In this document: piece by piece, positions 58,489 through 64,000 of the stretch
Layout: each line of letters starts with the position of its first letter
How positions within the stretch are numbered: position 1 is the first letter of the stretch
Assembly: GCA_022432975.1 (NCBI GenBank)
Contig: CM039512.1
Location: 42,445,124-42,509,123, forward strand
Source: Begonia masoniana
Taxonomy: Eukaryota > Streptophyta > Magnoliopsida > Cucurbitales > Begoniaceae
Length of the DNA stretch: 64,000 nucleotides
Reading direction: 5' to 3'
Made by a program: the position numbers and the translations under genes
The notes under the pieces: generated by a model
What the model was told of the DNA's origin: nothing
Seen by the model: the letters and a program-made list of their open reading frames with translations, nothing else
Databases searched by the model: none

Positions 58489-61400
58489 TGTAACACCCGG
58501 TTCTATCAAACCAATTCTCTATTCTTTTTAAGTTAATGGCACACTTTTTATGGCAATAATAAAAGTAGGGTTAATGATGACTAGGCAAGGGCAGAAGGGT
58601 AATTGAAAATTTAAAAGTGGATAACGTATTTAAGGAATGTGGTTTTGGGTTTAATGCACTGTAGCCGCCACTATTTCCCCTATTTTTCCCCTCGGTCTTC
58701 AGCTCAAGCAGCAGAGCTCTCTAGGCGATTCTTCCATTCGATTTTCTCCCAAACTAGGTGAGTTCTATTTTGATTCCTTGCTGCATTGGTAGCTATCGAT
58801 GATTAGGGGAGAGTATAAGTGTGAGTTTCGAGAATGCTGTGAGCGAACTAGTTCGGGTCTTTGTGGTAATCGGAAATGTACAACGAACTAAGCTCCTAAA
58901 CTTGTTTCCTTAGACTTCTGGATAGTGTAGAATGAGGTTCAGTAAAATCTAATCGATAATCTGTCCATGGTTTTAGGTTGAGTGAGCTCCTGAGGTAGTT
59001 TGCAACACCAAGCATTTTTCCAGGAGACCAGGTAAGTGAAATATGCTTGAGCCTTCGGGCCTACATCACAAAACAGTAGGTTTTCTACATGTCGAATGTT
59101 TTTAGTTTGATCATGCATCATGTTTTGAAAGAATACGAAAATGAATTTACATGGAACGAATGGTAAGGCATGAACAGAACGTATTATGATAACTGTTAAG
59201 GGAACTAATCCGCCCCTTAATTGATGAAGTGGATTTATAACATTGGGAGAGTTGATCCCACTCCCAAGGGAATTTGGGGATCATGATAGCTATTAAAGGA
59301 ACTAATCTGCCCCTTAATGGATGTAGAGGATTTATTACTTTGGGAGAATTGATCTCACTCCCAATGAAATATTAAGATCGGAATACGATGAATGCGAATG
59401 TAACTGAGCTGAGAAAGTAGAAACTGCATGATTAAGATTTACATTTCAATACTTCATCTCATTAATGCTTCACTTATTTAGCATTAGGCTAATAGATGAG
59501 TTTTGTGATGTAGGTGAAGAGGAGACAGCAGGTGTGTTCTCTGAGTTTGCTGAGAACTAGGCAGGTTGGAGGGGTGCATTCATGTATCGACCTAGCGACT
59601 GATGGGGCGGTTTAACTGGTGCCTATAGATGTAAAGTTTAGTGAACCATGATTCATTTTATGTTTTGTTGAGTTTTCTAATAACAGAAGTGGTTTTAATG
59701 TTTTTGAATACATTGGTGAGACTTTTATGATAATAGCACTCCGTTGGTCTTAACGTTGGCTCTTACTGGATTTTTGAGTAAATGTAAGGATTTGGGTTGG
59801 TTCTTAATGGTTTCAGTGAAGTAAGTAAATTCCTTTCTGTAGTTAGAGTTGTGTTTGTATAGCAAAAGAGTAGTTGAAATGTTGCTCTGTTCTCTATCGG
59901 TAGATGTTGTCTATCGATAGAAGTTGGGTGTTTTGTCCACCGGCGGATGTTGGAGGATTGAATCATCCGACTAACGTCATCGGATGATGTAGTAGAAGTT
60001 TTGTCGTTTAGTGATCGGTGGATGTCGTGTATTAAACCTATCGGATGATGTAGTAGAAGTTTTGTCGTTTAGTGATCGGTGGATGTCGTGTATTAAACCT
60101 ATCGGATGATGTAGTAGAAGTTTTGTCGTTTAGTGATCGGTGGATGTCGTGTATTAAACCTATCGGATGAGTAGTAGAAGTTTTGATCGGTGGATGTCGT
60201 GTATTAAACCTATCGGATGATGTAGTAGAAGTTTTGTCGTTTAGTGATCGGTGGATGTCGTGTATTAAACCTATCGGATGATGTAGTAGAAGTTTTGTCA
60301 TTTAGTGATCGGTGGATGTCGCGTATTAAACCTATCGGATGATGTAGTAGAAGTTTTGTCGTTTAGTGATCGGTGGATGTCGTGTATTAAACCTATCGGA
60401 TGATGTAGTAGAAGTTTTGTCGTTTAGTGATCGGTGGATGTCGTGTATTAAACCTATCGGATGATGTAGTAGAAGTTTTGTCGTTTAGTGATCGGTGGAT
60501 GTCGTGTATTAAACCTATCGGATGATGTAGTAGAAGTTTTGTCGTTTAGTGATCGGTGGATGTCGTGTATTAAACCTATCGGATGATGTAGTAGAAGTTT
60601 TGTCGTTTAGTGATCGGTGGATGTCGTGTATTAAACCTATCGGATGATGTAGTAGAAGTTTTGTCGTTTAGTGATCGGTGGATGTCGTGTATTAAACCTA
60701 TCGGATGATGTAGTAGAAGTTTTGTCGTTTAGTGATCGGTGGATGTCGTGTATTAAACCTATCGGATGATGTAGTAGAAGTTTTGTCGTTTAGTGATCGG
60801 TGGATGTCGTGTATTAAACCTATCGGATGATGTAGTAGAAGTTTTGTCGTTTAGTGATCGGTGGATGTCGTGTATTAAACCTATCGGATGATGTAGTAGA
60901 AGTTTTGTCGTTTAGTGATCGGTGGATGTCGTGTATTAAACCTATCGGATGATGTAGTAGAAGTTTTGTCGTTTAGTGATCGGTGGATGTCGTGTATTAA
61001 ACCTATCGGATGATGTAGTAGAAGTTTTGTCGTTTAGTGATCGGTGGATGTCGTGTATTAAACCTATCGGATGATGTAGTAGAAGTTTTGTCGTTTAGTG
61101 ATCGGTGGATGTCGTGTATTAAACCTATCGGATGATGTAGTAGAAGTTTTGTCGTTTAGTGATCGGTGGATGTCGTGTATTAATTGTTCGTTTGTATCGG
61201 TATATGTAGCTAGTTCTATTGGAAGATGTGAGTAAAAGATTTGTCGTCTTGTGGTCGGCAGAGGCTGGATGAACGAATCATCTGGTTGACGTCATCGGTA
61301 GATGCGAGTAGCAAAACTTGTCGTTCTGCAATCGGCAGAAGTTGGATGAATGATTCATCCGGCTGACGTCATCGGTGGAAGCCTTCAATTTTGTTTTTGC

Positions 61401-61716
61401 CCCTTTTCGTTGACCTTGTTCAGCGGATAATGTGTTTGACTTTTATGAACTTTAAGTATTTCACGCTTAAGCCTTCATCTCTTCCGGCCGAAGTATTTTC
61501 TTAATATTTTAACTGATTTTTTTTTAAACATTGTTTTATAGCTTTGCTTATCTCTATTCTGCTCAAAAGAATTTCCGCTGCAAGTTTTAACATTTTGAGG
61601 TTTTAGAAAAATGTCAAATTTTGATTTTTGAGTGAAGTTTTAAATTGGTCCAAAATTTCTTAGTTATGTCCGGGTTATGAGTTACGAACCGGGTTTATAT
61701 AATTCGGGGCTTTACA
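58489..61716. mobile_element. Solo LTR, TGTAACACCCGG family (copy 2, expanded)
   Basis: 3,228 bp from TGTAACACCCGG to GGCTTTACA with a perfect 5-bp duplication TATGG (58484-58488 and 61717-61721). It is collinear with copy 1 but about 1.2 kb longer, almost entirely because of the 61-bp minisatellite. No internal region or ORF, so a solo LTR. The superfamily is unproven; the TGTAACACCC start is frequent in plant Gypsy LTRs. Confidence 0.88.
59978..61183. repeat. 61-bp minisatellite, about 20 copies
   Basis: Highly homogeneous tandem array with period 61. Each unit holds ATCGGATGATG and ATCGGTGGATG, separated by TTTTGTCGTTTAGTGAT. One unit near 60168-60200 has two short deletions. The neighbouring single motifs (59896-59975 and 61195-61375) are degenerate, so the array grew out of a pre-existing motif cluster. 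Confidence 0.95.
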
Positions 61717-62051
61717 TATGGTTTTTCTTTTTGGGAAGAAAGCGCTCTTTTGTTGTGAACTTATAATCGAAGATCTCATTTTTTTACCTTAATGATGTTC
61801 TATTTTCGATATATCAATATGCACAGTTTGTCACGACCCGTACCCGTGATATCGTACATTATTTTTTTTTATTTTTTTTTTAAACTTCGACTTTAACTGT
61901 ATTTAAGCGGAAACCTTAATCAAAATCGAAATCATTAACAACGTTTGAAAACTACTTCAAAATCTATTATGAATAACTTAAAACTAATAATTAATCGATT
62001 AAATCATATTATTTAAAACATTTTTTTTATATATAAATAGGCAGAGAAGGT

Positions 62052-62237
62052 GGCGATCACTCGCCAGAAAACTGGCGAGTGATCGCCCTAGGCGATTGCT
62101 CCCCAGCGAGCAATCGCCCCATGGGCGATTGCATGCCCTTGGCAATCGCTTCTTCAGCGATTGCCAGGGGAAAGAGGCGATTGCTCGCCTCTTGGAGGCG
62201 AGCAATCGCCATGCTCTCTGGATTTTCTCCAGAGAGC
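62052..62237. repeat. Five consecutive hairpins
   Basis: Inverted repeats in series: 62052-62067/62072-62087 (16 bp perfect, loop AAAA); 62091-62101/62108-62118 (11 bp perfect); 62136-62150/62156-62170 (14 of 15, the exception a T/G pair); 62176-62191/62195-62210 (16 bp perfect, loop TTG); 62213-62222/62228-62237 (10 bp perfect). Four of them use the core GGCGATTGC/GGCGATCAC. Unusually GC-rich against an AT-rich background. Confidence 0.95.
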
Positions 62238-62888
62238 ACGGTTTCTTTCCCCCCCTTTTTTTTTCTTCTTTCTTCATTTCCTCCACTTCGCCCCTGCACT
62301 TCACCTATTCAACACAAAAACACATAACACTCTTACACACTAACTTCACATTTTTCTTCCTCATCACCAAAGTAATCACCTACATCTTACATAACACTTC
62401 CTTAACAAATTTTTACTCAAAACTTCTAACCAACACGAATCACTTTAAAAACATAGTTGATTTTCGTAAAAACAAACCGCGTGGTTTCATTTAAAAGTTT
62501 AACATTCCTACCTGTTAAAAAAAACCCATCATAACATCACAAAACATAGTACGTTATCTATACATTCACCAAACACCCAAAACAAACATATCTAACATTC
62601 TAGAATTTGTACATTTCACCGTCAATCCCAAAACATCAACAAGACTCTCAAAACTTCTAACCGTGAGTCACCAACCTAGCCAAAACACAAGCCGCCGCCA
62701 CGAGCCCCGCCCATCGACCGCTACACTTGATCATCATAAGGTGGTTCCTCACCTTCGTTCCCGTCACCTACATCATACAATAACTACATTAAGCCTAATG
62801 CTTAGTAAGGAGCGTGCTAAACATGACATTTCATATATATGCATGACATTTATAAAACATTTTCGTTTCATTTCTTTTAAACCGTTTT

Positions 62889-63026
62889 CTTGCCCCGTAG
62901 TACATTCATGACTTGCCCCGTAGTACATTCGTGACTTGCCCCGTAGTACATTCGTGACTTGCCCCGTAGTTCATTCGTGACTTGCCCCGTAGTTCATTTG
63001 TGACTTGCCCCGTAGTTCATTCATCA
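62889..63026. repeat. 23-bp tandem repeat, 6 copies
   Basis: Units beginning CTTGCCCCGTAGT start at 62889, 62912, 62935, 62958, 62981 and 63004. They run directly into a short ATTCATC tract. Confidence 0.93.
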
Positions 63027-63059
63027 TTCATCATTCATCATTCATCATATTTCATAAAA

Positions 63060-64000
<941 letters not shown>

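Noticed and set aside
60038..60301. Minus-strand frame with repeated DRFNTRHPP-like units
   Set aside because: It is a by-product of the 61-bp minisatellite. The period is not a multiple of three, so the frame cycles and is not a protein.
62079..62494. Overlapping open frames on both strands
   Set aside because: The GC-rich hairpin cluster lacks stops in several frames at once, which explains long frames without selection for coding.

Overview
This is a plant nuclear window, almost certainly from a dicot. The only host gene I can support is a chloroplast starch synthase of the SS4 class, on the minus strand. Its start codon is at 31007 and it runs off the left edge. I traced 15 exons (the last one partial); they sum to exactly 936 codons with consistent splice phases. 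The rest of the window is mostly LTR retrotransposons. No rRNA, tRNA, CRISPR array or bacterial-type operon was seen. The species cannot be named from this sequence.

Layout. 1-1985: SS4 exons 12-15. 1986-20291: SS4 intron 11, about 18.3 kb, holding an old short-LTR element (C, 2318-18664) into which a large Sirevirus-like Copia element (A, 3956-18254) has inserted. 20292-24567: SS4 exons 2-11 with ordinary introns. 24568-30867: intron 1, holding a decayed Copia element with TG..CT termini (D, 25594-30684). 30868-31007: exon 1 coding part. 31008-31900: promoter and 5' UTR, followed by a small hAT/MITE-like element. 32359-55080: a three-level nest. An old Copia element (E, perfect TSD CAATG) is split by a younger Sirevirus-like element (B, 36485-49132), which is itself split by a solo LTR (44742-46983, perfect TSD AAACC). 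55666-57704 and 58489-61716: two related solo LTRs with perfect TSDs, the second carrying about 20 copies of a 61-bp minisatellite. 61829-64000: the start of another repeat beginning TGTCACGACCCG, with five consecutive hairpins, a 23-bp tandem repeat and about 71 copies of ATTCATC.

Elements A, C and D lie in the same transcriptional sense as SS4, so their LTR promoters and polyadenylation signals face the same way as the host transcript. A and B share an architecture: PBS complementary to initiator tRNA-Met, gag with two CCHC knuckles, pol (PR-INT-RT-RNH), a separate third ORF after pol, several GGGGGAG tracts and long LTRs.

The most unusual signal is a short semi-palindromic motif (consensus about CATCGGYAGATG) arranged in arrays of about 10-20 copies. 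It sits in the LTRs of A and B, again between pol and ORF3 of both elements beside paired CACGTG boxes, and also in the unrelated TGTAACACCCGG solo-LTR family. A 17-nt spacer word is shared between the Copia LTR and the solo-LTR minisatellite. Element E is instead sprinkled with GTGTGACACC, and the last repeat carries GGCGATTGC hairpins, so several families here appear to have their own palindromic motif. Parts of element A (about 6555-9735 and 11530-11997) look like false, unpolished assembly duplications and should not be interpreted biologically until checked.
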